Shown: positions 9,316 through 18,157, numbered from the stretch's first letter. The stretch is DNA of 64,000 bases from an uncultured Eubacteriales bacterium (GCA_900543625.1 UQSF01000003.1:1-64000); one strand, 5' to 3'. Notes: generated by a model from the letters alone, not told the origin. Program-made: numbers and translations.

Positions 9316-9403
9316 AATATCCGTGCAGATGCAAGAGGCGTGTGTTGGTTATCTGCCGCCGCCGGGGGCGATTTTTCGCCGCCGCGCGCTGCGCTTCCTG
9401 CCC

Positions 9404-9433
9404 TTGACAGGGATGTGCCGCCGGTGGTACGAT
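9404..9433 (+). promoter_or_regulatory. Promoter of tRNA-Leu
   Basis: TTGACA (9404-9409), 18-base spacer, TACGAT (9428-9433), ending 11 bases before the mature tRNA start. Confidence 0.75.
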
Positions 9434-9444
9434 ATGGCGGGTAT

Positions 9445-9531
9445 GCCGGCGTGGCGAAACAGGCAGACGCAAGGGACTTAAAATCCCTCGGTGGCAGCAC
9501 CGTGCGGGTTCGAGCCCCGCCGCCGGTACCA
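9445..9531 (+). tRNA. tRNA-Leu (anticodon UAA)
   Basis: A complete cloverleaf with a class II long variable arm. Acceptor stem 9445-9451 with 9521-9527 (first pair G-U), anticodon stem 9472-9476 with 9484-9488, anticodon TAA at 9479-9481, T arm with GGTTCGAGCC, and CCA encoded at 9529-9531. It has its own promoter and terminator, and no integrase gene is nearby. Confidence 0.97.
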
Positions 9532-9532
9532 C

Positions 9533-9570
9533 GTCGGAGCGGACTGCATATCGTTCGCTCCGACTTTTTT
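9533..9570 (+). terminator. Terminator of tRNA-Leu
   Basis: Nine-bp stem (9533-9541 with 9556-9564) followed directly by six T residues. Confidence 0.92.
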
Positions 9571-9655
9571 CCTGGATGGGAAACTTTTTTCGCATATTTT
9601 GCATATACGCATATAATGATGGCCGTGCGTTCCGCGCGGCCGGGAGGGAACTGCT

Positions 9656-10780
9656 TTGAACGAACGCGCGCACGTGGAGTATTTTGACTGGCTGCGCATC
9701 ACTGCGGCGCTGAGCGTCATTTTCATGCACACGGCGGCCGGCCCGCTGCGCGCCGGCATCAACACCGGCTGGCACCTGCTCAACGTATGCACGTCACTTG
9801 CCTTTACGGCGGTACCGCTGTTTTTCATGATGTCGGGCTATCTGCTTATGACGAGCCGGAAAACGGCCGACATTTCTGTGCTGCTGCGCCACCGGCTGCC
9901 GCGGCTGATCGTGCCGCTCGCGGGCTGGACGGTCGTAGCTGTGCTGTGGCAGATGTTTCTGGCGCACACGCTCACGCCCGGCGCCATCTGGGCGCAGCTC
10001 GTCGCGGCGCTCAACGGGCCGGCGATGGTGCACTTCTGGTATCTGTATACGCTCATCGCGCTCTACGTGCTCTCGCCGATTCTCCACGGCGGGATCCGGA
10101 CGCTCGGCAAGTCCGGGCGGGTGTATCTGTTCGTGCTGGCGGCGGCAGTGTCGGTGCATACGGTCCTGCTGACGGTGCTTCCGGACGGCGCGGCGCAGTA
10201 TGTCGATCTGGACATTTTCGGAAAGCTCAAGATCTTCGGCGGGCACATGGCCACATTTGTGCTCGGTTACCTGCTCGGCAGCTATGAAAAGAAGCTCCCT
10301 AATTGGCTGCTCGTGCTCGGCGCGGCGGTGACGCTTGCAGTGATTTCGGTCGGAACGTGGCTGCTCACGGTACGCACGGGGGAATTCAATCAGAACTTCC
10401 AGAATCAGAGCTCCGGGTTTGAGATCGTGCTGGCCGCGTGTATTTTCCTGCTGTGCAAGCAGACGTGCAACCGGCCGCCGCGCGCATGGGTCAGGGGTGC
10501 GTTGGGCTCTGTTGTGTCGCTGTCGATGGCGATCTACCTCATGCACAACATCTTCCTGAGCATGCTCTATTCCGTCGGCGTGTCGCCGCGTTCGTTTGGC
10601 GGCACGGTTGGCGTGACACTGCTGGTGTTTGCCGCGTGCTTTGCTGTGACGAAAACGGTGGCGACCGTCAAGCCTCTGTGCTACCTTGCCACAGGCAAAA
10701 CGTATGCCGAGGCGTGCCGCAGCTGCAACTGGGTATATACCTTCCGCAGGCTGCGCGGACGCACCGAGACGAAAACATAA
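9656..10780 (+). CDS. Acyltransferase family 3 membrane protein
   Basis: A 374-residue integral membrane O-acyltransferase of the acyltransferase-3 (OafA/WecH-like) family. The N terminus YFDWLRITAALSVIFMHT contains the conserved R and H of the family, and about ten hydrophobic helices follow. Members acylate surface sugars, peptidoglycan or lipids; the acceptor is unknown here. The start is TTG at 9656 with GGGAGGG seven bases upstream. It is a single gene, convergent with the flippase-like gene. Confidence 0.85.
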   Translation: MNERAHVEYFDWLRITAALSVIFMHTAAGPLRAGINTGWHLLNVCTSLAFTAVPLFFMMSGYLLMTSRKTADISVLLRHRLPRLIVPLAGWTVVAVLWQMFLAHTLTPGAIWAQLVAALNGPAMVHFWYLYTLIALYVLSPILHGGIRTLGKSGRVYLFVLAAAVSVHTVLLTVLPDGAAQYVDLDIFGKLKIFGGHMATFVLGYLLGSYEKKLPNWLLVLGAAVTLAVISVGTWLLTVRTGEFNQNFQNQSSGFEIVLAACIFLLCKQTCNRPPRAWVRGALGSVVSLSMAIYLMHNIFLSMLYSVGVSPRSFGGTVGVTLLVFAACFAVTKTVATVKPLCYLATGKTYAEACRSCNWVYTFRRLRGRTETKT

Positions 10781-10820
10781 AAACGACAGGCCGGAGGAAA
10801 TCCCTCCGGCCTGCCGTTTG
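10781..10820. terminator. Shared terminator between convergent genes
   Basis: Long GC-rich stem-loop (centre near 10800) between the acyltransferase and the flippase-like gene. The T-run is better on the minus side (GTTTTTATG) than on the plus side. Confidence 0.8.
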
Positions 10821-10825
10821 CGCCT

Positions 10826-11863
10826 TCACATTTCCGCGCGGCGCGGCGCCACGCGCCCGGCCACGACGGCGATGTAGCCCAGTACGATCGTGAGATAGTA
10901 CGACGCCAGCCGCCAGATGAGCATGGCGGTTGTCAGATAGTCGCCGAACAGCGGCGAAAAGGCGAGGTAGAACGTGCCCTCGCTTGCGCCGGACGCGCCC
11001 GGCATGGGAAAGCAGCTCGCCCCGATGTACAGCAGCACCTGCGTGCCCGTGACCTGCCAGAACGGCACGCCGCGCAGCCCGAAGCCGCGATACGTGCAGT
11101 AGGCGACCGACATATACGCCGTGCACTGCAGCAGCGCGAGCGCGAGCGCCCCGGCGAGCTTGCCGCGGTGGCGGATGCCGGCGGCAAAGGCGTCGTGATA
11201 CTCCGCGACGAAGGCGCACCACTTTTCGGCGGCCGCCGCAGGGTCTGCGCCCCGGCGCACAAACGGGCGGCGCCGGTACAGCCGGCGGATGCACACCGTG
11301 CCGAACGCGGACATCGGCTTCGGGAAAATAGCCGAGAGCAGCACGAGCGACAGCAGCCCCGCGTGCACGAGCAGCCCCAGCGCCAGCACGGGGATCCATG
11401 CAGCGCTCTGCGCCGCGAGCTTGCCGCCGCACAGGCACATGCCCACGATGCCGATCGACACGAGCGCGATGTTCCACAGGCTGTAGACCGTGCAGATGAC
11501 GGACGTAGCCGTGCCGGTCGGGATGCCGCGGCGGTGCATATGCAGCACCTGAAACGGCTGGCCGCCGGCGGCTGCGGGCGTCACGGCCGAGTAGAAGAAG
11601 CCGATCATCGATACGTCGATGCTGTCGCCGAGCGGCTGCGCGCAGCCGAATGCGCGCGTGATGAGCCGGTATTTGAGCGCGTCGCACAGGTAGTACAGCA
11701 GCATGCACCCGACGATCGCAGCCGTCCAGCCCGGCATCAGCGCCTCGAGCGAGGCGCGTACGTCGCCCGCGTCGAGCGTGGCGGCGGCAAAGATCGCCAG
11801 CGCCGCCGCGCCGAGCGTCAGCAGGCCGATCGAGAGCCATTGTTTTTTCTTGTCATGTTTCAT
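10826..11863 (-). CDS. Lysylphosphatidylglycerol synthase TM region/UPF0104-type flippase-like protein
   Basis: A 345-residue membrane protein with about eight hydrophobic segments and the family signatures FFYSAVTPAAAGGQPFQ and PGASGASEGTF. The family is the membrane half of MprF and the YbhN group; stand-alone members lack the lysyl-transfer domain, as here, and are thought to move lipids across the membrane. The start at 11863 (MKHDKKKQW) has GAGG upstream, with a strong promoter farther up. No mprF partner is nearby. Confidence 0.85.
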   Translation of the reverse strand: MKHDKKKQWLSIGLLTLGAAALAIFAAATLDAGDVRASLEALMPGWTAAIVGCMLLYYLCDALKYRLITRAFGCAQPLGDSIDVSMIGFFYSAVTPAAAGGQPFQVLHMHRRGIPTGTATSVICTVYSLWNIALVSIGIVGMCLCGGKLAAQSAAWIPVLALGLLVHAGLLSLVLLSAIFPKPMSAFGTVCIRRLYRRRPFVRRGADPAAAAEKWCAFVAEYHDAFAAGIRHRGKLAGALALALLQCTAYMSVAYCTYRGFGLRGVPFWQVTGTQVLLYIGASCFPMPGASGASEGTFYLAFSPLFGDYLTTAMLIWRLASYYLTIVLGYIAVVAGRVAPRRAEM

Positions 11864-11905
11864 GGGCAGACCTCGCTGCAGGAGAAGATTCTGATAAGAC
11901 CTTAT

Positions 11906-11934
11906 ATTATAACGGATATGCAGGCCAAGTGCAA
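11906..11934 (-). promoter_or_regulatory. Promoter of the flippase-like gene
   Basis: Minus-strand TTGCAC (11929-11934), 17-base spacer, perfect TATAAT (11906-11911). Confidence 0.8.
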
Positions 11935-11936
11935 CC

Positions 11937-11968
11937 AAAAACCGGGCGTCCCGACTGGGACGCCCGGT
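11937..11968 (-). terminator. Terminator of azlCD
   Basis: Twelve-bp GC-rich stem (11941-11952 with 11957-11968) with a T-run on the minus strand, six bases after the azlD stop. It overlaps the start of the neighbouring promoter region. Confidence 0.85.
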
Positions 11969-11974
11969 TTGGCA

Positions 11975-12304
11975 TCAAAAGACGAGCTGCACGAGCAGCA
12001 TGTAGCACACGGTGCCGGCGGCGATGCTCAGCAGCGTGTTGTGCCGCCACCAGTGCAGACCCGCCGTCACGCCGACGGCGATGACCTGCGGCACCCACGC
12101 CCCGGCCGATGTGAACTGCATTCCGCGCAGGCAGTAGACCAGCAGCGAGACCATGACGGCCATGGGCAGAATTTTGCCGAGGTACTCCACGACCTTCGGC
12201 ACGGCGCGGCGGCCGAACAGCAGCCACGGCAGCCAGCGCTCCAAAAACGTGCACGCGGCGCAGACCGCGATGATGGCGATGCTCTGTCCGACGGAGAGGG
12301 TCAT
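11975..12304 (-). CDS. azlD: AzlD-family branched-chain amino acid exporter subunit
   Basis: A 109-residue protein with four hydrophobic helices and the AzlD pattern (CTFLERWLPWLLF; LPMAVMVSLLVYCL). It works with AzlC as a two-component exporter of branched-chain amino acids. The ATG overlaps the azlC stop by four bases (ATGA), so the subunits are coupled. Confidence 0.92.
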   Translation of the reverse strand: MTLSVGQSIAIIAVCAACTFLERWLPWLLFGRRAVPKVVEYLGKILPMAVMVSLLVYCLRGMQFTSAGAWVPQVIAVGVTAGLHWWRHNTLLSIAAGTVCYMLLVQLVF

Positions 12305-13005
12305 ACGGCGGCACCTCCTTCGGCATACTTCGGCGCGAGCACCGGGCGCAGCAACGTGAGCGCCGCGACCGTCACGAGCAGGGATGGCAGCAGGAACTTG
12401 TCCGGCCCGAGCAGCAGCAGCGCGCCGATGCTCGACACCGCCGCGACCACGGCGGGGATGCGCGTGCGCGCGCCGCGCAGCTGATCGACCACGATGACCG
12501 TGAACAGCGCCGTGAGCGCAAAGTCGATGCCCGTGGTGTCAAATGGGATGAGCGAGCCGACGAGCCCGCCGAGCATGGACAGCGTCACCCAGTAAAACGT
12601 CACGAGCGCGGCCGTGAGCACATAGGCCCATTTCTCATTGACGTCGGGGCCGAAATCGTGCGAGCAGTGCAGCGAATAGTTCTCGTCGCACAGCGAATAG
12701 ATCAGAAACCAGCGCCACGGGCCGAAGGAGCGGAATTTGTCGATGAACGACAGGCCGTAGAAAATGTGCCGGCTGTTGAGCAGCAGCGCCAGCACGGCCA
12801 CCGTGGCCAGCGACACGCCGCCGGCAAAAAACGTGACCATGAGAAACTGCAGCGAGCCCGCCAGAACGAACAGGCTGCACGCGCCCGACCACAGAAAGTT
12901 GTAGCCCGTCTGCTGCATGAGCAGCCCGTAGGCGATGCCGACGGGGAAGAAGCCGATCAGGATCGGGATCGAGTGATGGAAGGCGTAGGCGGCCGTTTTG
13001 CGCAT
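12301..13005 (-). CDS. azlC: AzlC-family branched-chain amino acid permease
   Basis: The large subunit of the AzlCD exporter: 234 residues, about five to six membrane helices, with the signature IPILIGFFPVGIAYGLL at residues 14-30 and LLNSRHIFYGLS. Together with AzlD it exports branched-chain amino acids, and in Bacillus also toxic analogues. AGGAGCGC precedes the ATG. Confidence 0.94.
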   Translation of the reverse strand: MRKTAAYAFHHSIPILIGFFPVGIAYGLLMQQTGYNFLWSGACSLFVLAGSLQFLMVTFFAGGVSLATVAVLALLLNSRHIFYGLSFIDKFRSFGPWRWFLIYSLCDENYSLHCSHDFGPDVNEKWAYVLTAALVTFYWVTLSMLGGLVGSLIPFDTTGIDFALTALFTVIVVDQLRGARTRIPAVVAAVSSIGALLLLGPDKFLLPSLLVTVAALTLLRPVLAPKYAEGGAAV

Positions 13006-13046
13006 GGCGCAGCGCTCCTTTCGGACGAAAAATGGCAGTGGAGTCC

Positions 13047-13075
13047 AGTATAACAGAGCGTTTTCGCTTTTTCAA
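13047..13075 (-). promoter_or_regulatory. Promoter of azlCD
   Basis: Minus-strand TTGAAA (13070-13075), 17-base spacer, TATACT (13047-13052), 42 bases before azlC. Confidence 0.65.
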
Positions 13076-13145
13076 CAAAGGTTATAAAGATGTCAGCGCC
13101 CGCCCGTTGGGGCAGACGCTGACGGAACTTTTTGTGATGCGGGGT

Positions 13146-14615
13146 TCAGCTCAGGCCGGGGATGTTCAGACCGAAGAAGTCGGTGAGCTGGCAGAAGAGG
13201 ATGAACGCCAGCAGCACGGGCACGATGAACTTGAAGCAGACCTTGAAATAGCCCGCCGCGCGGTATTTCACACCGCTCTGCTCGCATTCGATCTGCACGA
13301 CCTCGGGCTTGAGCACCCAGCCGATGAGGATCGTCATCACGAGCGCACCGAGCGGCATGAGGATGCCCTCGGCGACCATGTCGTACAGGTCGAGCCAGCA
13401 GTCGTTCCAGCCGCGCACGCTCAGACCGAGCAGGGTGGCTGGTGTCTCGACGGCGGCACCGCCGGCAACGCCTGCACCCAGACCGTCGAGCGCGACGAGC
13501 GAACCCGCGATGAACACGAGCGCCGCGACCTCGGACGTGTGCTTGGCGCGCTTGGGCGTGAGCCCCTTTTCGATTTGCTTGTCCACGGCGTAGGCCGTGC
13601 ACAGCTCGAGCATGGAGATCGACGACGTGAGTGCCGCGATCAGCACGAGCAGGTAAAACAGGAAGCCGATGAGATTGCCGACGCTGCCCATGTGGGAGAA
13701 CACGGTCTGCATCGAGGCGAACAGCAGCCCGGGACCGGCACCGTACTCCACGCCGAAGGCGGAGCAGGCGGGCATGACGGCCATGCCGGCCATGAGCGCG
13801 ATGAGCGTGTCCGCGCCGCAGACGATGAAGGCGTTGCGCTGCAGGTGCTCCTGCTTGCCGAGGTAAGAGCCGTAGGTGATCATGACGCCCAGACCGATCG
13901 ACAGGGAGAAGAACATCTGTCCGGCGGCGTTTTTCAGCACGCGGCCGAAGCCGACGTTCGGGTCACTGAACACGGAGAAGTCGGGGCGGAACATGAACTT
14001 GTAGCCCTCGGCAGCGCCGGGCTGGCAGGCGATGTAGGCAATGATGAACACGAGCAGGCAAAACAGCGCCGGCATGCCGATGTTGCAGAACTTCTCGATG
14101 CCGCCGTGCACGCCGCCGGACACGACGATGATGTTGAGCAGGATGTAGAGCACAAAAAACAGAATCATGCTCTTGGTATCCGTGAGAAAATAGCCGAAGA
14201 AGTCCGTGCCCTGTCCGGACCATGCAAACGTGCTCCCGCCGAAGAGCGAGAGGAAGTAGCCCACCGTGTAGCGCAGCACGATGCCGCCGAGCACAAAGTA
14301 GAAGCACATGATGCAAAAACCGCACAGCACGCCGGCATAGCCGAGCCAGGTGTACTTTTTCGACAGCGCGCGATAGGTGCTCACACCGCTCTTGCCGCTG
14401 CGGCGGCCGAGCGCGAGCTCACCGAGCATGACCGTCACGCCCACGAGCACGACGAGCACCAGATAAAACAGCAAAAACACGGCGCCGCCGCTTTTGCCCA
14501 TCTTATACGGGAACCCCCAAATGTTGCCAAGGCCGACGGCCGAGCCGATCGAGGCCATGAGGAAGCCGAAGTTGCTGCCCCAGCCACCACGCTTGGATTT
14601 GATCTCTGTATCCAC
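13146..14615 (-). CDS. Sodium-dependent neurotransmitter-symporter (SNF) family transporter
   Basis: A 489-residue secondary transporter of the LeuT/SNF family, about twelve helices. The N-terminal motif SIGSAVGLGNIWGFPY is the unwound helix-1 substrate and sodium site of LeuT-type proteins, and GGGAVF is represented by GKSGGAVFLLFY. Members import amino acids with sodium; the exact substrate cannot be read from sequence. AGGAGGGG precedes the ATG. It is a single gene with its own promoter. Confidence 0.94.
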   Translation of the reverse strand: MDTEIKSKRGGWGSNFGFLMASIGSAVGLGNIWGFPYKMGKSGGAVFLLFYLVLVVLVGVTVMLGELALGRRSGKSGVSTYRALSKKYTWLGYAGVLCGFCIMCFYFVLGGIVLRYTVGYFLSLFGGSTFAWSGQGTDFFGYFLTDTKSMILFFVLYILLNIIVVSGGVHGGIEKFCNIGMPALFCLLVFIIAYIACQPGAAEGYKFMFRPDFSVFSDPNVGFGRVLKNAAGQMFFSLSIGLGVMITYGSYLGKQEHLQRNAFIVCGADTLIALMAGMAVMPACSAFGVEYGAGPGLLFASMQTVFSHMGSVGNLIGFLFYLLVLIAALTSSISMLELCTAYAVDKQIEKGLTPKRAKHTSEVAALVFIAGSLVALDGLGAGVAGGAAVETPATLLGLSVRGWNDCWLDLYDMVAEGILMPLGALVMTILIGWVLKPEVVQIECEQSGVKYRAAGYFKVCFKFIVPVLLAFILFCQLTDFFGLNIPGLS

Positions 14616-14678
14616 AAAACCCCTCCTGATCCTTCAGATTTCACCAAAATACTGCGCCCTCCACGCAGATGTTTATTC

Positions 14679-14708
14679 ATTATAGCAGACACCTGCGTAC
14701 AATTGCAA
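14679..14708 (-). promoter_or_regulatory. Promoter of the SNF transporter
   Basis: Minus-strand TTGCAA (14703-14708), 18-base spacer, perfect TATAAT (14679-14684). Confidence 0.75.
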
Positions 14709-14724
14709 GCGTTACGCGATTGAC

Positions 14725-14757
14725 AAAAAAGCGGCCGCTCCGGAGTGGAGCGGCCGC
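14725..14757 (-). terminator. Terminator of the AbrB-lyase-EamA operon
   Basis: Perfect GC-rich stem (14731-14757) followed on the minus strand by six T residues. Confidence 0.92.
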
Positions 14758-14770
14758 GAAAACACGCTTT

Positions 14771-15694
14771 TCAGATATCGAGGATGCCGAGCAGCACGAT
14801 GCCCGCGACGATCAGCACCAGCATCAGATAGTGCCGCCACGAGAGCTTCTCACGCAGGAAGATACGGCTCCAGAGCACGGACGCCGCGCAGTAGGCCGCG
14901 ATGATGGGCGCGGCGTACATGACGTGGTCCTCATCCGCAATGGCGTAGATGTACGCGAACTGACCGGCCGTCTCAAAGAGCGCGCCGATATATTTCGGCG
15001 CCTCGCGCTTGGTCTGGAAGCGGTCGTGCCGGATGAACTTGACATATACGAACGACACCACTGCCGCAAACAGGAACGTCAGCTCATATGCGCAGTTGGC
15101 CGAGTCCGGGTCGAGGCTTCGCAGCACGAGGCTGTCGGCAAACGTACCGGCGGCGTCGAGCAGGCAGTAGGCCACCGGCAGCGCGAGCGCGAGCCAGCTC
15201 TTGGCGTAGCGGTAGTTCGAGGCGGCCTGCCGTGCGCGGCGCAGCTCGTCGTCCTCACGCGACTCGACGACGCCCAGTCCGATCACGCCCAGACACACGA
15301 GCGCCACGGCGGCCAGCGCCATGACGCGCATCCCGCCGGTCAGATCCTCGTCCAGCCCGCCGAAGCACAGATACAGCACCGCCACCACCGCGCCGGAGGC
15401 GTTGCAGATCGGCGACGAAATGGACAGCTCGATGTAGCGCAGACCGATGTAGCCGAGCGCCATCGACACGATGTACAGCAGCGACACGGGCAGGTACGTC
15501 CAGATGACGTGCCACGAGATGCTCACGCCGCCGATGAAGATCTCATACGCCGCGTGCAGACCCATGACGACGCCGACGGCGATGACCATCTTCAGGTGCG
15601 CGAGCTTGTCGTCCGCGTCGCGGCAGCCGATTTTTGAAAACAGATCCGAGCCCGACCAGCACAGCAGGGCAATCAGGGAAAGCCAGAACCACAT
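14771..15694 (-). CDS. EamA-family (drug/metabolite) transporter
   Basis: A 307-residue protein with ten hydrophobic helices arranged as two EamA repeats, starting MWFWLSLIALLCWSGSD. The substrate is unknown. It starts three bases after the PLP-lyase gene, so it belongs to the same transcription unit, which suggests (inference) that it moves an amino acid or sulfur compound linked to that enzyme. The central cytosolic loop ESREDDELRRARQ is hydrophilic. Confidence 0.87.
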   Translation of the reverse strand: MWFWLSLIALLCWSGSDLFSKIGCRDADDKLAHLKMVIAVGVVMGLHAAYEIFIGGVSISWHVIWTYLPVSLLYIVSMALGYIGLRYIELSISSPICNASGAVVAVLYLCFGGLDEDLTGGMRVMALAAVALVCLGVIGLGVVESREDDELRRARQAASNYRYAKSWLALALPVAYCLLDAAGTFADSLVLRSLDPDSANCAYELTFLFAAVVSFVYVKFIRHDRFQTKREAPKYIGALFETAGQFAYIYAIADEDHVMYAAPIIAAYCAASVLWSRIFLREKLSWRHYLMLVLIVAGIVLLGILDI

Positions 15695-15697
15695 ACT

Positions 15698-16996
15698 TTA
15701 TTTCTCCTCCAGTTGATCAAGTGCAACGAGACCGGCGTCCACGAGCTTCTGCAGGCTCATGAGAATGCCGAGCTTTGCGTGATACCACGTCAGGCCGCCC
15801 TGAAAATACACGGCGTAGGGCGGGCGGATCGGCCCGTCGGCCGAGAGTTCAATGGACGAGCCCTGGATGAACGCGCCGGCGGCCATGATGACCTCTGAGT
15901 CGTAGCCCGGCATCGCCCACGGGATGGGGTCGACGTAGCTGTCCACGGGCGCGGCCGCCTGAATGCCCTTGCAGAAGGCGACCATGTGCTCTGCCGAGCC
16001 GAGCTCGACGCACTGGATGATGTCGTGGCGCGTCTCCGTCGCGTTCGGGATGCAGCGGAAGCCGAGCCGCTCGTAGACGTTCGCCGCGAACACCGCGCCC
16101 TTGAGCGCACCGGCCGTCACGGTCGGTGCGAGGAAGAAGCCCTGATAAAACGCCGGCATGAGCCCGAGGTTCGCGCCGACCTCCTGCCCGAGACCGGGGG
16201 CGCTCAGACGGAAGGCGCAGCGATCGACCACATCCTTGCGGCCGCAGATGTAGCCGCCGATGGGCGCGAGACCGCCGCCGGGGTTTTTGATGAGCGAGCC
16301 CACGATCATGTCCGCGCCGAGGTCGGACGGCTCGATCGTCTCGACGAACTCGCCGTAGCAGTTGTCGACCATGCAGATGACGTTCGGGTCGATGCGCTTG
16401 CAGAACGCGATCAGCTCGCCGATCTGCGCGACCGAGAACGTCGGGCGCGTGGCGTAGCCCTTCGAGCGCTGGATGGTCACGAGCTTGACGCCGTCGCGCA
16501 GCGCCTGCTCGATGGCCGGATAGTCAAAACCGTAGTCCGGCAGCAGGTCGACCTGCCGGTAGTGCACGCCGTATTCCTTGAGCGAGCAGGTGCTCGGACG
16601 GATGCCGATGACCTCCTCGAGCGTGTCATACGGCGCGCCGACGGGGCTGAGCAGCGTGTCGCCGGGCAGCAGGTTCGCGCTCAGCGCCACGGTCAGCGCG
16701 TGCGTGCCGCAGGTGATCTGCGGGCGCACGAGCGCGGCCTCCGTGTGGAAGCAGTCGGCATAGACGCGCTCGAGATTGTCGCGCCCGGCGTCGTTGTAGC
16801 CGTAGCCCGTGGTGGCGGCGAAGTGCGTCGCGTCGACGCGATTTTTCTGCATCGCGCCGATGACCTTGCACTGGTTGTATTCTGCGACGCGGTCGATCTC
16901 GTCAAAGCGCGCGCGCAGACCGGCGAGGATCTCCTCACCGAAGCGGTGCACCGCCGGCGAGATGCCGAGCGCGGTGTACATGGACTCTGTATTCAT
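15698..16996 (-). CDS. Methionine gamma-lyase/aluminium-resistance-type PLP enzyme
   Basis: A 432-residue PLP enzyme of the Cys/Met-metabolism fold, in the branch labelled aluminium resistance protein or methionine gamma-lyase family (YnbB-like). The PLP lysine is likely in SLIKNPGGGLAPIGG; other hallmarks are TTGYGYNDAGRDNLE near residue 63 and CMVDNCYGEFVE. The true substrate of this branch is not settled. It lies 14 bases after the AbrB-type gene and three bases ahead of the EamA gene. Confidence 0.88.
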   Translation of the reverse strand: MNTESMYTALGISPAVHRFGEEILAGLRARFDEIDRVAEYNQCKVIGAMQKNRVDATHFAATTGYGYNDAGRDNLERVYADCFHTEAALVRPQITCGTHALTVALSANLLPGDTLLSPVGAPYDTLEEVIGIRPSTCSLKEYGVHYRQVDLLPDYGFDYPAIEQALRDGVKLVTIQRSKGYATRPTFSVAQIGELIAFCKRIDPNVICMVDNCYGEFVETIEPSDLGADMIVGSLIKNPGGGLAPIGGYICGRKDVVDRCAFRLSAPGLGQEVGANLGLMPAFYQGFFLAPTVTAGALKGAVFAANVYERLGFRCIPNATETRHDIIQCVELGSAEHMVAFCKGIQAAAPVDSYVDPIPWAMPGYDSEVIMAAGAFIQGSSIELSADGPIRPPYAVYFQGGLTWYHAKLGILMSLQKLVDAGLVALDQLEEK

Positions 16997-17010
16997 CGTT
17001 CCTCTCCTTA

Positions 17011-17247
17011 TTATGATTCGTCGGATTCGTCAAAGATTTTTGCGGCCACGTCGCGCATGACCTCCGGCCGCGTGACCACGATGCCGCGCGTCTCATCGCC
17101 GAGCACGAGCAGCGTGTCTCCCGGCTGAATGCCGAAGACCGTGCGCGCCTCCTTCGGGATCACGATCTGTCCCTTTTCGCCGACCTTGACCGTGCCGAAG
17201 ATGTGGCGCTCGCGGCTCTGACCGAGCACGTGTTTCCCTCCGGGCAT
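17011..17247 (-). CDS. AbrB/SpoVT/MazE-family DNA-binding regulator
   Basis: A 78-residue regulator with one swapped-hairpin domain: VKVGEKGQIVIPKEARTVFG (about 21-40) is the classic AbrB signature, followed by GDTLLVLGD. The start at 17247 has AGGAGG upstream. It leads the operon with the PLP lyase and EamA transporter. A perfect 16-base palindrome next to its -10 element suggests autoregulation (inference). It is not paired with a toxin gene. Confidence 0.9.
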   Translation of the reverse strand: MPGGKHVLGQSRERHIFGTVKVGEKGQIVIPKEARTVFGIQPGDTLLVLGDETRGIVVTRPEVMRDVAAKIFDESDES

Positions 17248-17279
17248 AGCCTCGCCTCCTATTGCGGGAATTCATACTT

Positions 17280-17295
17280 TTCCTACTTGTAGGAA
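17280..17295. promoter_or_regulatory. Palindromic operator candidate for the AbrB-type regulator
   Basis: TTCCTAC-TT-GTAGGAA is a perfect inverted repeat (17280-17286 and 17289-17295). It lies three bases downstream of the -10 box, covering the transcription start region. Confidence 0.6.
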
Positions 17296-17298
17296 CAG

Positions 17299-17327
17299 AT
17301 GATACCGCACATCGACGGGAAAGTCAA
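17299..17327 (-). promoter_or_regulatory. Promoter of AbrB-lyase-EamA operon
   Basis: Minus-strand TTGACT (17322-17327), 17-base spacer, TATCAT (17299-17304). Confidence 0.75.
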
Positions 17328-17386
17328 CCGCCGTTCGGACAAAAACCGTCCATTCGGCGATTTGCCGGATTTTTTGCGAAAAACGG

Positions 17387-17415
17387 TTGCGCACATCCCG
17401 CGCGGGTGCTACGAT
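17387..17415 (+). promoter_or_regulatory. Promoter of xpt
   Basis: TTGCGC (17387-17392), 17-base spacer, TACGAT (17410-17415). The leader is only about 35 bases, too short for a purine riboswitch. Confidence 0.55.
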
Positions 17416-17452
17416 AAAAGCTATCTTAGTGATTGTGGGAGGATGGAGCGTT

Positions 17453-18025
17453 ATGCAGCTTCTCGAGCAGCGCATCCTCGCCGACGGCGAGGTCAAATCC
17501 AGCGAGATCCTGAAGGTCGACCGGTTTTTGAACCATCAGATGGACCCGAAGCTGTTTCTGGCGATGGCGGAGGAGTGGAAGCGGCTGTTTGACGGCTGCG
17601 GCGTGAACAAGCTCGTCACGATCGAGGCCAGCGGCATCGGCATCGCGGCCGTGGCCGGGCTCGTGTTCGAGTGCCCGGTCGTGTTCGCCAAGAAAACCAA
17701 GAGCCGCAACGTCTCCGACGATGCGTATACGACGGTCGTGCACTCGTTCACGCACGGCAACGACAACACCATCCGCATCTCGCGCGAGTATCTCTCGGCG
17801 CACGACCGCGTGCTCGTCATCGACGATTTTCTCGCCAACGGCGCGGCGCTCGACGGGCTCATCACGCTCATCGAGAGCGCGGGGGCGACGGTGGTCGGCG
17901 CGGGCATCGCGGTGGAAAAGGCGTTCCAGCCCGGCGGTGCGCGCATCCGCGCGCGCGGCTACCGCGTGGAGTCGCTCGCCCGTGTGCAGAGCATGGACCC
18001 GGAGACCGGCATCGTGTTCTGCTGA
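17453..18025 (+). CDS. xpt: Xanthine phosphoribosyltransferase
   Basis: Converts xanthine plus PRPP to XMP in purine salvage. The protein has 190 residues, normal for Xpt. It begins MQLLEQRILADGEV and has the PRPP loop VLVIDDFLANGAA (Asp124-Asp125) and the long hood typical of the family (KKTKSRNVSDDAYTT). GGGAGG precedes the ATG at 17453. It lies just upstream of the riboswitch-controlled nucleoside importer, so purine salvage and uptake are neighbours, but it has a separate promoter and no riboswitch of its own. Confidence 0.95.
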   Translation: MQLLEQRILADGEVKSSEILKVDRFLNHQMDPKLFLAMAEEWKRLFDGCGVNKLVTIEASGIGIAAVAGLVFECPVVFAKKTKSRNVSDDAYTTVVHSFTHGNDNTIRISREYLSAHDRVLVIDDFLANGAALDGLITLIESAGATVVGAGIAVEKAFQPGGARIRARGYRVESLARVQSMDPETGIVFC

Positions 18026-18087
18026 CCGGATTGTGCAAATCGACGGGGTAAATGTTTCAAAAGTGTGAAATTCACCCGTTTCGACGG

Positions 18088-18116
18088 TTGACAACGCGGT
18101 TCGGGAATGGTAACTT
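18088..18116 (+). promoter_or_regulatory. Promoter of the riboswitch-importer operon
   Basis: TTGACA (18088-18093), 17-base spacer, TAACTT (18111-18116). The -10 box is weak, but position and spacing fit the riboswitch that follows. Confidence 0.55.
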
Positions 18117-18157
18117 ATTAATGTTCCCGTTTTTCGGGTACAGATATGATATATAGC

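Noticed and set aside
9445..9531. tRNA-Leu as an integration site of a genomic island
   Set aside because: No integrase, no repeated tRNA 3' end and no composition shift are seen around it.
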